A stretch of 64,000 nt of DNA from Paenibacillus methanolicus (GCF_008124765.1 NZ_VNHS01000008.1:248001-312000); one strand, 5' to 3'. Shown: positions 41,396 to 51,243, numbered from the stretch's first letter. Numbers and translations: made by a program. The notes: generated from the letters alone by a model not told the origin.

Positions 41396-42430
41396 CTACG
41401 AGAATACCCGCTGCTTCGTACGCACCAAATCCGCCAAGAAGACGAGCGCAAGTCCTTGTCCCCAGCCCTGTACCCGCTTGATCGGCACTTCCCGGTAGCC
41501 GTCGACGTCGCGCATCACCGCCGTGCCCGCCGAGACGGAACGAACCGAGCCGTCCTCGTCGATTTGACTCAGAATGCCTTCGATCGCGAGATTCACGTAT
41601 TTGTTGTACAGCGCGCCGGCATGCGTCAGCGCCGCGGCGATCCCCGCTGAACCGCTTGTTTCGCTGTACGAACCCGGATCGGTCAGCACCGTATGCCATA
41701 GCCCGTCGATGTTCTGCAGCCGGACGAGCGCGGCCAACTGGTCGCGGAGCGATCCTTCAATGATCATAAACGACGGATGCGTCACCGGAATGAGCGGCAG
41801 CGCCTTCGCCATCGTCAGCGCCGCCCAGGAGTTGCCGCGCGCCCAAAAGATGCCGGACATATGGTTCTTCGCAATGTTATCCCAACCGTGGTAGTACAGA
41901 TTCGTCGCCGGATCCTGCAAACATTGTTCATGACCGTGATACTGTTTCAATCCGTCTTCGAAGTAATCCTCCCGGCCGAGCAGCGCGCCCATGCGGACGA
42001 GGAAGTAACCGGCCATCATCATCGTGTCGACCCACGCCTGCTCGGGGAAGTTGTACGTCTCCGAGTTTACGGTATGCTGGAAAATGCCGTCGCCGAAACG
42101 TACCGCTTCGTGTCGGAGATAGTCTGCCATCTGGATCGCGACATCCAGATATTTGTTGTCTTCCGTCGCCTTGTAGAGCGCGATCAGCGCGTGACCGACC
42201 GATACGCCGTTCACCGACAGCTTCGGCAGCCCGTCCTCGAGCTTCTCGTCGACCCATGCTTGCAGCAACTCGATATAGCGCTTGTTCCCGGTTGCCTCGT
42301 ATGCTTCCGCTACGCCGTAGAACGCGACGCCTCCGGGCCAGTCCCAGCTAAAGTCCATGCGGAACGTGCGCTCAACGACGCGGTCGATGACATCCTGAAT
42401 ATGTTTCTCGTCAAACATTAGCGGTGGCAT
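41396..42430 (-). CDS. GH105 unsaturated rhamnogalacturonyl hydrolase (YteR/YesR-like)
   Basis: 344 residues from the ATG at 42430; GAAAGGGG stands about 10 bases upstream. It is an alpha-alpha six-hairpin barrel. WPGGVAFYGVAEAYEATG and LPKLSVNGVSVGHALIALY form the early helices. QAWVDTMMMAGYFLVRM carries the catalytic Asp, and GIFWARGNSWAALTMAKAL and SAGIAAALTHAG line the pocket. No signal peptide, so it acts inside the cell. It removes the 4,5-unsaturated uronic acid left by pectin lyases from imported oligosaccharides. Last gene of the ABC operon, 45 bases after the second permease. Confidence 0.9.
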   Translation of the reverse strand: MPPLMFDEKHIQDVIDRVVERTFRMDFSWDWPGGVAFYGVAEAYEATGNKRYIELLQAWVDEKLEDGLPKLSVNGVSVGHALIALYKATEDNKYLDVAIQMADYLRHEAVRFGDGIFQHTVNSETYNFPEQAWVDTMMMAGYFLVRMGALLGREDYFEDGLKQYHGHEQCLQDPATNLYYHGWDNIAKNHMSGIFWARGNSWAALTMAKALPLIPVTHPSFMIIEGSLRDQLAALVRLQNIDGLWHTVLTDPGSYSETSGSAGIAAALTHAGALYNKYVNLAIEGILSQIDEDGSVRSVSAGTAVMRDVDGYREVPIKRVQGWGQGLALVFLADLVRTKQRVFS

Positions 42431-42475
42431 ATAGCAAAATCCCCTTTCGGATATCCATTTCATGTGCTTGCGTGA

Positions 42476-43312
42476 CTACTTCAGTCCGCTTGTGCTGATC
42501 CCTTCGACGATATGCTTCTGGAAAGCGAAGAACACGGCGACGACCGGAACGAGACTGACGATCGACATCGCGAACATCGCGCCCCAGTTGGAGAGCGTGT
42601 CGGCGTCAAGATACATTTTGAGCGCCATCGATACCGGGTACATGCTCGGTTTGTTCAGATACAGTACCGGTCCGATCAGATCCTCCCAACGCCAGTAGAA
42701 CGAGAAGATCGAAGCGGTGGCGAGCGCCGGCGCGATGAGCGGAATGATGATGCGGTAGAACAGTCGGAATTTGCCGCAGCCGTCGATCGTCGCCGCCTCG
42801 TCGAGCTCGGACGGTATCGTACGGATGAATTGGATCATTAGGAAGATGAAGAACGGCGCGCCGAAGTAAGCGGGCACGACGATCGGCTTGATCGAGTTCA
42901 GCCAATCCATCTTCGCGAACATAATATACTGCGGCACGAGCGTCACGTCATGCGGCAGCATGAGCGTGACCATCATGATGGCAAACCAGAACGAGCTGCC
43001 GAAAAACTTCAGCCGCGCGAAGCCGAACGCGACGAACGCGGAAGAGAGCACCGCGCCGATCGTCGCCAAGACGACGAGCACGAGCGAGTTTTTGATGAAC
43101 GTGCCGAAGCCGTATCCCCCGATACCTTGCCAACCTTGGGAGTAATTCGTCCATATCCATTCGGACGGGATGAGCGAGCCGGCCGTCTGGAAAATTTGCG
43201 CGCTCGGCTTGAACGAGCTCATCAGCAGCCAAATGACCGGATAGACCATCAGCAGGGCGCCGCCAGCGGCGATGACATGATAGAGCGTCCACTTCAACGG
43301 TTTATATCGCAT
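42476..43312 (-). CDS. Carbohydrate ABC permease, MalG/YesQ type
   Basis: 278 residues, six membrane helices. The EAA motif that meets the ATPase reads [32 protein letters not shown], the standard form of the CUT1 group. It pairs with the MalF-type permease whose gene ends 4 bases upstream. In B. subtilis the matching pair YesPQ imports rhamnogalacturonan oligosaccharides. No ATPase gene is nearby; CUT1 importers of this group often use the shared MsmX ATPase. Ribosome site GAAGGAGGG. Confidence 0.93.
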   Translation of the reverse strand: MRYKPLKWTLYHVIAAGGALLMVYPVIWLLMSSFKPSAQIFQTAGSLIPSEWIWTNYSQGWQGIGGYGFGTFIKNSLVLVVLATIGAVLSSAFVAFGFARLKFFGSSFWFAIMMVTLMLPHDVTLVPQYIMFAKMDWLNSIKPIVVPAYFGAPFFIFLMIQFIRTIPSELDEAATIDGCGKFRLFYRIIIPLIAPALATASIFSFYWRWEDLIGPVLYLNKPSMYPVSMALKMYLDADTLSNWGAMFAMSIVSLVPVVAVFFAFQKHIVEGISTSGLK

Positions 43313-43316
43313 GGCG

Positions 43317-44210
43317 TTAGCCCTCCTTCGATTCGTAATGAACCCAGAATTTCGAAGTGGCGAACAGGATCGCCGTGAAGATCGCGACGATGATCAGCAT
43401 CACCCATGCCATCGCGGATGCGTAGCCCATATCGAAATACACGAATCCTTGACGGAACAGATAGAGCGAGTACAGCAGCGTGCCGTCGAGAGGACCGCCT
43501 TCGCCCTTGGAGATAATGTACGCAGGCGTAAACGTCAGGAAGGCCCCGATCGTCTGCAGAATCGTATTGAAGAGCATGATCGGCGTCAGCATCGGGAGCG
43601 TAATGCTGAAGAACCGGCGCACCGCGCCTGCTCCGTCCACGCCCGCCGCTTCGTACAGCTCGCTTGGAATGTTCTTGAGACCGGCCAGGAAGATGAGCAT
43701 CGACGAACCGAACTGCCAGACGGACAGCGAGATGAGCATCCACAAGGCCGCGAACGGTTCGGCGAACCAGCGTACGCTGTCCACGCCGAAGAAATTCAGC
43801 AGGCCGTTGATGATGCCCTCGTCGCCGTAAATGTTGCGCCACATGATGGAGACCGCGACGCTGCCGCCGATAATCGATGGCAAATAATAAATGGTACGAT
43901 ATACCCCGACCGCTTTGGCTGCCGTATTGAGAAGCATGGCGATCGCGAGGGCGAAAGCAAGACGCAGCGGAACGCCCATGAACACGTAGATGAGCGTCAC
44001 CTTCAGCGACTGCCAGTATTTGCTGTCCTCAAAAAACATTTCTTTGTAGTTGTCCAGCCCGATCCAACGGGGCGACGTGAACAAATCGTAGCTCGTGAAC
44101 GAAAGATAAAGCGACACGCAGGACGGAACGAGAATAAAGACGAGAAAACCGATAACGAACGGACTAATAAAGGCATAACCGGTCAGCTGGTTTTTCCAGG
44201 CGACTCGCAT
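43317..44210 (-). CDS. Sugar ABC permease, MalF/YesP type
   Basis: 297 residues, six membrane helices, starting with a short cytoplasmic end ([26 protein letters not shown]). The EAA loop is [31 protein letters not shown]. It forms a heterodimer with the permease encoded next to it and works with the binding lipoprotein encoded 120 bases upstream. Ribosome site GGGAGTGG. The operon content (GH105, YesMN-type regulators) suggests pectin-derived oligosaccharides as substrate. Confidence 0.93.
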   Translation of the reverse strand: MRVAWKNQLTGYAFISPFVIGFLVFILVPSCVSLYLSFTSYDLFTSPRWIGLDNYKEMFFEDSKYWQSLKVTLIYVFMGVPLRLAFALAIAMLLNTAAKAVGVYRTIYYLPSIIGGSVAVSIMWRNIYGDEGIINGLLNFFGVDSVRWFAEPFAALWMLISLSVWQFGSSMLIFLAGLKNIPSELYEAAGVDGAGAVRRFFSITLPMLTPIMLFNTILQTIGAFLTFTPAYIISKGEGGPLDGTLLYSLYLFRQGFVYFDMGYASAMAWVMLIIVAIFTAILFATSKFWVHYESKEG

Positions 44211-44330
44211 GCTACCACTCCCAATCCCAGATTCTGACCTTCTCTAAGCCGCTTTTTGCGTATGGGAAAGAGAGCAGCCCGCCCTGATGACCGGCCGCCC
44301 TAACCCCATGTATGCGGTTTGCTGAATGCG

Positions 44331-45647
44331 TTATTTGTTTTTCGCCAAGATGGCGTTCGCTTCTTTGCGGAATTGTTTCGCCGCTTCTTCCACCGACAGC
44401 TTCTGGAAGTCCATTTGCTCGCCCAGGCCGGAGAAGAGCTTGATGATCTCCGCCGTTCCGACCGGATCCGGCGGATCCATCGGGCTGCTGTTCTCCTGCG
44501 CCCACGTGACATAGTCGAATACTTGCACTTGCGCCGGATCAAGCGTCGGCTTGATCGCGTCCGCTACCGCGCTGTTGACCGGCACGCCGCGGTCGCCTTT
44601 GATCAATTTGTTCGCTTCGACGTTGTTGACCCAGAAGTCGATGAACTTCGCCGCTTCTTCTTTGTGCTCCGAGTTTTTCGATACCGAGAAGTACATGGAA
44701 GGTTTCAGGTAGAGACCTTCTTTGCGGCCCGGACCCGGCATATGCGCCATCTCGAGCGGACGGTTCGCTACTTGCTGGATCGCGACGAACTGGTTCGTCC
44801 ACTGCCAGATGCCGACCTGCTTGTTCTTGACCATCATGTCGTCCTCGAGCCCTTTGATCTGCGCTTTGACGTCCGGCGGCGGCGTATGTCCGTCCTTGAC
44901 CAGATTCGCGAGGGGCCCGAAGAAATCGATGAACAGCTTGTCGTCCTCGTAGCCAAGCGCCGTGCCTTCCGCGTTGTACAAGTGCTGGCCTTTCGAACGC
45001 AGGTAGTAGCCGAAGAATACTTCCGGACGGAAGCCGTTGTCGAAGTAAAGTCCCGCGTCCTTGGCCTTGCTCGCCATCGCGAAGTAGTCGTCCCACGTCC
45101 AATCTTCGCCTGGCTTCTCGACGCCCAGCTTCTTCAAGAGCTCAGGGTCGTATTGGAAGTTGACCGTATTAACGCCGATGTTGAAACCATAAAGCTTGTC
45201 GCCCAGCTTGCCGCCGGAGATCGAGTTATCCGAAATGTTCGTCGTATCGATGCCGTTGCCCAGATAAGGCGTCAAATCTTCCAGTTGACCCTTCTGGCCG
45301 TACTGCGCCAAATACGAGATATCCATCTGTACGATGTCCGGCAGTTCGTTCGCCGCCGCTTGCGGCGCAAGCTTCTTCCAGTAGTCGTCGAAGTTGGCGT
45401 ATTCCGGTTCGATCTTTACGTTCGGATGTTCCTTTTGGTACATTTCGATAACCTTCAGCGTGTAATCGTGCCGAGGCTGCGACCCCCACCAGGCCATGCG
45501 GAGCGTGACCGGCTTGGACGAGTCTGCCGCTCCTCCGGAATCCGTTCCGTCGTTCGGCGCGTTCGAGCCCGCATTGTTGCCGTTGCCGCAAGCTGCCAAT
45601 GAAACTACGAGCGTAGCCGCCACCAAGAGCGTCGATAGCTTTTTCAT
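44331..45647 (-). CDS. Extracellular sugar-binding lipoprotein of the CUT1 ABC importer
   Basis: 438 residues. The lipoprotein signal ends in SLAAC at about residue 20, followed by a Gly/Asn/Ser linker. The mature part is a family 1 solute-binding protein: VTLRMAWWGSQPRHDYTLKVIEMYQKEHPNVKIEPEYA at the start of lobe one, then AANELPDIVQMDISYLAQY and a Trp-rich central part (GEDWTWDDYFAMA, IWQWTNQFVAI). It captures oligosaccharides outside the cell for the two permeases downstream. AAAGGGGATC precedes the ATG. A cre-like site lies about 70 bases upstream, and the two-component system genes upstream probably control it. Confidence 0.93.
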   Translation of the reverse strand: MKKLSTLLVAATLVVSLAACGNGNNAGSNAPNDGTDSGGAADSSKPVTLRMAWWGSQPRHDYTLKVIEMYQKEHPNVKIEPEYANFDDYWKKLAPQAAANELPDIVQMDISYLAQYGQKGQLEDLTPYLGNGIDTTNISDNSISGGKLGDKLYGFNIGVNTVNFQYDPELLKKLGVEKPGEDWTWDDYFAMASKAKDAGLYFDNGFRPEVFFGYYLRSKGQHLYNAEGTALGYEDDKLFIDFFGPLANLVKDGHTPPPDVKAQIKGLEDDMMVKNKQVGIWQWTNQFVAIQQVANRPLEMAHMPGPGRKEGLYLKPSMYFSVSKNSEHKEEAAKFIDFWVNNVEANKLIKGDRGVPVNSAVADAIKPTLDPAQVQVFDYVTWAQENSSPMDPPDPVGTAEIIKLFSGLGEQMDFQKLSVEEAAKQFRKEANAILAKNK

Positions 45648-45711
45648 CTAACGATCCCCTTTCATGCATGCGCTTGAAATGTTAACCCTTACATTTACAA
45701 TTGTAGCGGGG

Positions 45712-45725
45712 CGTAAGCGCTTGCG
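45712..45725. promoter_or_regulatory. Possible cre site ahead of the sugar-binding protein gene
   Basis: CGTAAGCGCTTGCG, with a palindromic AAGCGCTT core; it matches the cre consensus TGWAANCGNTNWCA at 10 of 14 positions. It lies 65-78 bases before the ATG, where CcpA could block the promoter. Confidence 0.4.
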
Positions 45726-45789
45726 GAATGCAAAAAACCGCTCCCGTTGTTCAAAAAACAGAGGTTTCGACAACGGGATTATGACATGT

Positions 45790-47355
45790 TTATACAGGCG
45801 AACGTTTATATTCCGAGGGGGACATTCCCGTATATTTCTTGAACACTTGGGAGAAGTATTGGGGATTATCGCCAAAACCGAGCCGTTCCGCAAGTTCGAA
45901 CACGCGCACGTCCTCCGCCTCTTCGATCAGCGCGATCGCCTGTTCCATTCGCCTTTTCATGACATAGGAGGAAAATTTGTCGCCGATCTCCTTCTTGAAC
46001 AACTTCCCGAGATAATCCGCGTTCATATAGAGCACTTCGCCGGCAACCCAGTGAAGAGAGAGCTGCGGATTCGCGAGATTCGCTTCGATGACCTCCAACA
46101 TGCGCCGAATCATGTCGGAATACTTGTTCCGATATCGTTCGAAATTAAAGCTGCATGCTTCCTTGGCCGCGGCGTACATGAATTCGCGAACCGCGTGCAG
46201 CGTGTCCATGCCCTCCAGCTTCCCGAGCGAGGTCAGCCAATCTTTCATCCGGTTCGGATCGCCTTGTCGCGCGACCGCGACGTAGATTGGGATGAGGTAC
46301 GACTTGGTCATCGTCGTGTCCATCCGCTGTTGCGCGAGCGAATCGAACAACGCGGCCAACTCGGCTTCCGTCTCGCTCCATCGGCCGGATTTGACGAGCA
46401 GGCAGAGCCGCTCCTCGTCATATAGGAACGGCTCCTGCATTGGCTGCTCCGCATAATCGGCTAAGTCCTGCTTCATGATCAGCGTGCCTTCCCCAACGTA
46501 GAAGCGGTGCTCGAGACAAGCCAGCGTGTCCCGGTACATCCTTCTGGCGCCCGTAATATCGCCCGGATCGCTTAGCGCGGACGTGACCTCCTTTTTATAG
46601 AAGCCTTTGAACGTGCGTGCGATGTCGGCGATGCTCGCCCGCAACCGGTCCGTTTCCGCAGGGCTTGGCACGAGTAGGAGTACCTGCTTGCCGATGGTCG
46701 CCCCGAGCAGAGGCGGTTCCTCCGCGAGCAGATCCTGCGCGATGTTCAGCAGCGCGAACAAGTGCTCATACTCTATGTCGCCCTCGACCTGCATCAGAAG
46801 CAGACAAACCGGCTCGCTGCCCAGCGTAAGGCCGAACAATCTCGCATATTCGTCCCAGTCCCGTTTACCGTAGGTTTTGTTCGTGACCAGTTCCTTCAGG
46901 AACTGCGCCTTCGCATGCGGTATGACTTTGTTCAGCTCGGTCTCCATTCCGACCAGAAACTGGTCGCGGTTGCGCCGCTTGTCCAGTTCGCGAACGATAT
47001 CCCGAAGCGATTGCGCAATCGTCTCCTCGTTGCACGGCTTGAGCAAATAATGCTTGACCCCGAACCGCATCGCCTTGCGCGCATAATCGAAATCCCCGAA
47101 GCCGGATAGGACGATGAACGCTGGCGCGTCGTCTTCGTTCTCCGTCACCTTCTCGACGAGCTGCAAGCCATCCATGCCCGGCATCCGGATATCGGTAATC
47201 ACGATGTCCGGCCGATCGCGCTCGATCGCCGCCAACGCCTCCACGCCGTTCCTAGCCGTGCCGGCCAGGCGCGTCCCGGTTCCTTCCCAATCCACGATCG
47301 CGGATATGCCTTCCAAAATAATGCGTTCATCGTCCACCAACAGCACCTTATACAT
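45790..47355 (-). CDS. AraC-type response regulator (YesN-like)
   Basis: 521 residues from the ATG at 47355, with GGAGGG 6 bases upstream; the open frame before it lies inside the kinase gene. The receiver domain has DD at 8-9 and the phosphorylation site Asp55 in VITDIRMPGMDG, plus Lys in YLLKPC. A long middle domain of about 280 residues is typical of the YesN group. The C-terminal AraC DNA-binding domain has two helix-turn-helix parts, ending FGDNPQYFSQVFKKYTGMSPSEYKR. It overlaps the kinase gene by 8 bases. It most likely activates the sugar-binding protein operon that starts 140 bases downstream. Confidence 0.95.
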   Translation of the reverse strand: MYKVLLVDDERIILEGISAIVDWEGTGTRLAGTARNGVEALAAIERDRPDIVITDIRMPGMDGLQLVEKVTENEDDAPAFIVLSGFGDFDYARKAMRFGVKHYLLKPCNEETIAQSLRDIVRELDKRRNRDQFLVGMETELNKVIPHAKAQFLKELVTNKTYGKRDWDEYARLFGLTLGSEPVCLLLMQVEGDIEYEHLFALLNIAQDLLAEEPPLLGATIGKQVLLLVPSPAETDRLRASIADIARTFKGFYKKEVTSALSDPGDITGARRMYRDTLACLEHRFYVGEGTLIMKQDLADYAEQPMQEPFLYDEERLCLLVKSGRWSETEAELAALFDSLAQQRMDTTMTKSYLIPIYVAVARQGDPNRMKDWLTSLGKLEGMDTLHAVREFMYAAAKEACSFNFERYRNKYSDMIRRMLEVIEANLANPQLSLHWVAGEVLYMNADYLGKLFKKEIGDKFSSYVMKRRMEQAIALIEEAEDVRVFELAERLGFGDNPQYFSQVFKKYTGMSPSEYKRSPV

Positions 47356-49108
47356 GTTCATCCCTCCGCTCATACGGCAGCGCCATCGTAATCGTCGTGC
47401 CGGCGCCGCGTTCGCTATCCACTTGCAATCCATAGACATCCCCGAACAAAAGTTTAATCCGGTCGTCGATATTCCGCATGCCCACGCCCGAACCTTTCGG
47501 CCGTACGTCGCCCGATTTCAATCCTGCCAAAATCCCGGCGTCCATTCCCGGTCCGGTATCCTCGACGACGATCAGCAGCCGGCCGGCCTCATGCCAAGCG
47601 CGTATGCGGATGCGGCAAGGCTCCAGCATATGTTCCACCCCGTAATTCACCGCGTTCTCGACTAGCGGCTGCAGCGAAAGTTTCGGAATCATCGTCGTCT
47701 GGTATTCGTCCGGCACGTCCAGTTGAAAATCAAGCCGTTCCTCGAATCGGATTCGTTGAATCGTGACATAGTGGGACACGATGTCCAGCTCGTCCTTCAG
47801 CTGAATCAGCGGCTCCTTGATAGTGATCGAGCTGCGCAGCAGGAAGCCAAGCGACTCCACCATTTGCGAGATGGACCGCTGCCGGTTCATTTTGGCCGTC
47901 CAATTGATCGTCTCCAGCGTATTGTACAGGAAGTGCGGGTTGATTTGCGCTTGAAGCGCCTTGAACTCGCTCTCCTTGATCGCGAGTTGCTTGACGTAAT
48001 TCTCTGTGATCAAATCGTCGATGCGCTGGACCATCATGCGGAAATTGCGGTGCAGCTGGCCGGCCTCGTCCATCGGAATTTGCTTGTCGTCTTCATCTTC
48101 CCAAGCGTCAAAATGGCCAAGCTGTACCCGTTTCATCTTCAGGTTCAAACGCTCGATCGGTCCGGTGATTCCCTTAGAGAACCGGACCGATAAGATGACG
48201 GCCATGACGAACAGCGCCGCGAGCAGCAGCAGCACCGCGCGCTTGACGGCGGCGACCCGCTCGAAGATCGTGTCGTACGGGATAAGCGTCATATACGTCC
48301 AGTTCGTATTCGAAGACGGGACGTACGCGACGAAATACCGATTTCCGTCGATGCCGGCCGTCGTATAACCTTGCTTGCCCGCGATGAACTCATTCAGCTT
48401 ACTCTCTTCGTCCGTTTCGAGCGCCGGGAAGATAGAGTGACCGTCCTTCATAATATAGAGCTCCATATTCTCGAGGCCGCCTGCCTTGTTCAAGTAATCA
48501 TGAAACAGCCCTTCCATATCGATGCGCACGGTCATGACGCCAAGCGGCGCCAGCTCCAATTCCTGATAGGAGCGGATGAGCCGAGCCGAGCTCAGCGTAC
48601 GGTCTTCCTCATCCGGCAATATCCAGGTGTTTCCTCCTTTGTTCGGCTCCGTCTCCTTCTTCAGCATGCGGATGCGCTCGGGCGATGACGTGACCAGCTT
48701 CGTTCCCGCCGCGTATTCTTTGCCGTAATAATCGGTCATCTGGATCGATAGCACGTATTTCTCCATGCCGCCGATCTCCAGCATCCGCGTCTGAATATAA
48801 TCGGCGATGACGAAACGGTCGTATTCCGTCCCCGCCTGCTTGATTTTGTTCAAATAAGACTGCAGCGTGCCGTCGGTCGCCAGCCTGTAGGATAGCCGCT
48901 CCATCTTCTGCAGCTCGCTCTCGATGCCCGCCGCCGTCAGTCCGAGCGATTGGGCCGACTGACGATACAGCTCCTCGTCGTACTTCTCGAAGGCGTACTG
49001 CTGCACGATCAGCATCAGCAAGCAGACGAGCAGCATGACCGCCGTGATGAGCGCGATTAATTTGTATTTGATGCGAAGATTCATGTAAAGCGCTTTCAAC
49101 GTGACCAA
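47348..49108 (-). CDS. Sensor histidine kinase, YesM-like (His_kin_internal)
   Basis: About 586 residues from the TTG at 49108, which has AAAGGGGA 8 bases upstream. An ATG at 49084 with a weak site is the alternative. The open frame extends to 49291, but that part includes the araA terminator. Layout: membrane helix (LIALITAVMLLVCLLMLIV), an extracellular sensor domain of about 240 residues, a second helix (AVLLLLAALFVMAVILSV) and a HAMP domain. The phospho-acceptor is in QAQINPHFLYNTLETINW, then the N-box LSLQPLVENAVNYGVEH and the GVGMRNIDDR ATP lid. It probably senses extracellular oligosaccharides and phosphorylates the YesN-like regulator. A cre-like site lies within its first codons. Confidence 0.92.
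   Translation of the reverse strand: MVTLKALYMNLRIKYKLIALITAVMLLVCLLMLIVQQYAFEKYDEELYRQSAQSLGLTAAGIESELQKMERLSYRLATDGTLQSYLNKIKQAGTEYDRFVIADYIQTRMLEIGGMEKYVLSIQMTDYYGKEYAAGTKLVTSSPERIRMLKKETEPNKGGNTWILPDEEDRTLSSARLIRSYQELELAPLGVMTVRIDMEGLFHDYLNKAGGLENMELYIMKDGHSIFPALETDEESKLNEFIAGKQGYTTAGIDGNRYFVAYVPSSNTNWTYMTLIPYDTIFERVAAVKRAVLLLLAALFVMAVILSVRFSKGITGPIERLNLKMKRVQLGHFDAWEDEDDKQIPMDEAGQLHRNFRMMVQRIDDLITENYVKQLAIKESEFKALQAQINPHFLYNTLETINWTAKMNRQRSISQMVESLGFLLRSSITIKEPLIQLKDELDIVSHYVTIQRIRFEERLDFQLDVPDEYQTTMIPKLSLQPLVENAVNYGVEHMLEPCRIRIRAWHEAGRLLIVVEDTGPGMDAGILAGLKSGDVRPKGSGVGMRNIDDRIKLLFGDVYGLQVDSERGAGTTITMALPYERRDEHV
49085..49098. promoter_or_regulatory. cre-like site inside the 5' end of the kinase gene
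   Basis: GTAAAGCGCTTTCA: 12 of 14 positions of the cre consensus, with a perfect AAAGCGCTTT palindrome. It lies at codons 4-8 of the kinase gene, a place from which CcpA can act as a roadblock. Confidence 0.55.
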
Positions 49109-49220
49109 TGAGCCGTCCCCTTTCTGCTTGAAGTCCCGCTCCCCGCGAAACGTAACCGCGTTCATTATACATGAAATGTACGTACAAGAGGAGGTGCCAA
49201 TGGGCCGACACGCGCGGCGC

Positions 49221-49253
49221 AAAAAAAAAAGACGTCCCGGGGAGCCGGGACGT
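49221..49253 (-). terminator. araA terminator
   Basis: Minus strand ACGTCCCGG - CTCC - CCGGGACGT, nine perfect pairs, then C and ten T. It separates araA from the kinase gene downstream. Confidence 0.92.
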
Positions 49254-49332
49254 GCCAATGATCGCCAGTGCGGTGTTGCGTCATGCTTCACAAGATGAAT
49301 AAAACCGGTCGCCTAGCGGAAAGAATCACCGG

Positions 49333-50823
49333 CTAGCGCATCCGCCAGAACATATCGTTGAGGCGAAGCTCGTTGCGGAACGCGTTCACTTGCGTCGCGT
49401 TGTCGATGATGACGACTTCGATGCCGGCCAGCTCCGCCCAGTCGATGAGCTGTTCGGCCGTAATCGCGTACGAGAGCACCGTATGGTGCGCGCCGCCGGC
49501 GTGGATCCATGCTTCCGCCGAGACGTTCAACGAAGGCTGCGGCTTCCATAGTACGCGCGCGACCGGAAGATTCGGCATATCGCGGTCCGGCTGAACGGCA
49601 TCGACGACGTTAACGATCAGACGGAACCGGTGGCCTAGATCGATCAGCGACGCGTTCACCGCTTGGCCGCTGCGGCCGTCGAAGATCATGCGCGCAGGGT
49701 CTGCTTTGCCGCCAATGCCGAGCGGGTGCACTTCCAGACGCGGACGGTTCGCCGCGATCGTCGGACAGACCTCCAGCATGTGGGCGCCGAGGATCATTTC
49801 GTTGCCCGGCTCGAAGTGGTAGGTGTAGTCTTCCATGAAGGATGTCAGCTTATTGCCGGCCATGACTTTCATCAGGCGCGTTAATGCAGCCGTTTTCCAG
49901 TCGCCTTCTCCGCCGAAGCCGTAGCCCTGCTCCATTAAGCGCTGTACCGCCAAACCCGGGAGCTGCTTCATGCCGTGCAGGTCCTCGAACGTCGTCGTGA
50001 ATGCCGTGAAGCCGCCTTCTTCCAGGAACGACTTCATGCCCAGCTCGATGCGCGCTTGTTCGCGGATCGATTCCCAACGGTCCGCGTCGTTGCGGATCTC
50101 AGCGGCGATATCGTAAGACTTCTCGTATTCGGCTGCCAGCGCGTCGACGTCCGCCTCCGAGAAAGCGGCCATGCGCGCGACGAGATCGCCGATGCCGTAA
50201 CCGTTAATCGACCAACCGAATTTGATTTGAGCCTCGACCTTGTCGCCTTCGGTAACGGCTACTTGGCGCATGTTATCGCCGAAGCGCGCGACTTTCAGCG
50301 AACGGCTCTCGACGGCCGCCACGGCGGTGCGCATCCAGCCTGCGATGCGGCCTCTCGCTTCGGCGTCTTCCCAATAGCCGACGACGACTTTGCGGGCAAC
50401 GTTCATGCGCGCGCCGATGAAACCGTATTCGCGGTCGCCGTGCGCCGATTGGTTCGTATTCATAAAATCCATGTCGATGCTGTCCCATGGAATATCGCGG
50501 TTGAATTGCGTGTGCAGATGGAGGAGCGGCTTGCGCAGCTGCGCGAGACCGGCGATCCACATTTTCGCAGGCGAGAACGTGTGCATCCATGTGATGATGC
50601 CCGCGCAATTCTCGTCGGCGTTGGCGGCCGCGAGCACCCTCGTAATTTCATCCGGCGTCGTCACGACTTGCTTGAACGCGACCGGGAACGGAATCGATTC
50701 ATCGCGGTCAAGACCTTGCGCGATGACCTTCGAATGCTCCGCTACTTCAAGAAGCGTCTCCGGACCGTACAAATGCTGGCTGCCTGTCACGAACCAAAAC
50801 TGATAAGGTTTTACGGTTAACAT
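49333..50823 (-). CDS. araA: L-arabinose isomerase
   Basis: 496 residues from the ATG at 50823, with TAGGAGGAG upstream. It starts [18 protein letters not shown], the family hallmark. The metal and acid/base residues lie in [18 protein letters not shown] (Glu), [14 protein letters not shown] (Glu) and the His of [18 protein letters not shown] and HHTVLSY. It converts L-arabinose to L-ribulose in the cytosol; araB and araD are not in the window. Two AraR-type operators in the 140 bases upstream indicate repression lifted by arabinose. It is a single-gene transcript with a strong terminator. It neighbours the pectin uptake genes, whose side chains supply arabinose. Confidence 0.97.
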   Translation of the reverse strand: MLTVKPYQFWFVTGSQHLYGPETLLEVAEHSKVIAQGLDRDESIPFPVAFKQVVTTPDEITRVLAAANADENCAGIITWMHTFSPAKMWIAGLAQLRKPLLHLHTQFNRDIPWDSIDMDFMNTNQSAHGDREYGFIGARMNVARKVVVGYWEDAEARGRIAGWMRTAVAAVESRSLKVARFGDNMRQVAVTEGDKVEAQIKFGWSINGYGIGDLVARMAAFSEADVDALAAEYEKSYDIAAEIRNDADRWESIREQARIELGMKSFLEEGGFTAFTTTFEDLHGMKQLPGLAVQRLMEQGYGFGGEGDWKTAALTRLMKVMAGNKLTSFMEDYTYHFEPGNEMILGAHMLEVCPTIAANRPRLEVHPLGIGGKADPARMIFDGRSGQAVNASLIDLGHRFRLIVNVVDAVQPDRDMPNLPVARVLWKPQPSLNVSAEAWIHAGGAHHTVLSYAITAEQLIDWAELAGIEVVIIDNATQVNAFRNELRLNDMFWRMR

Positions 50824-50848
50824 GAATAATCTCCTCCTAAATAAGCAT

Positions 50849-50866
50849 AACTTGTACGAACAATTA
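50849..50866. promoter_or_regulatory. AraR-type operator, promoter-proximal
   Basis: AACTTGTACGAACAATTA, close to the Bacillus AraR box (ATTTGTACGNACAAAT). It stands 26-43 bases before the araA ATG and overlaps a TATAAT-like -10 element on the minus strand. Confidence 0.7.
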
Positions 50867-50944
50867 TAATCATTGTATGTTGCACGTGAGATGAACATTG
50901 CAGTTGTCATAACCATTATCGAGTAATCACCGTTGCATTCGTTC

Positions 50945-50962
50945 AACTTGTACGTACAACTT
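50945..50962. promoter_or_regulatory. AraR-type operator, distal
   Basis: AACTTGTACGTACAACTT, a nearly perfect dyad of the AraR kind. Its centre is about 96 bases from the proximal box, roughly nine helical turns, which suits co-operative binding by looping. A third partial copy (ttattgtacgactt) lies at about 50971-50984. Confidence 0.75.
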
Positions 50963-51051
50963 AATGAGTTTATTGTACGACTTCGCCCGTACTTTTTCAA
51001 GAGGAATCTTCATGTTGGTTGAGCGTCAACCAAGCAGGTCTTTAGGACTAG

Positions 51052-51243
51052 TTATTTTTCCGCTTGCAGCCGATACGTTTCTTTACAAAACGTACACGCG
51101 AAAACGACGCCGTCTTCGCCTCGGCGCAGCGTCAACCGGTCGTCATCCTCCGATTCCAGCCATTGTCTTCCATGTTCATCCCGGTCGCCAAACGCATGAA
51201 AATCAACGCGATTGCCGCACTCGCACGTAAATACCAGAATCAT
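51052..51243 (-). CDS. Small zinc-ribbon-like protein
   Basis: 63 residues. Cys-x-Cys near the start (FTCECGN) and Cys-x2-Cys near the end (FACTFCKETY) could hold one zinc ion. Between them is a charged stretch (FGDRDEHGRQWLESEDDDRL). AAGGGGCGG lies about 9 bases before the ATG. I recognise no named family; short zinc-ribbon proteins of this sort are common as hypotheticals in Paenibacillaceae. It lies between the araA promoter region and the XRE gene, which is divergent from it. Confidence 0.68.
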   Translation of the reverse strand: MILVFTCECGNRVDFHAFGDRDEHGRQWLESEDDDRLTLRRGEDGVVFACTFCKETYRLQAEK

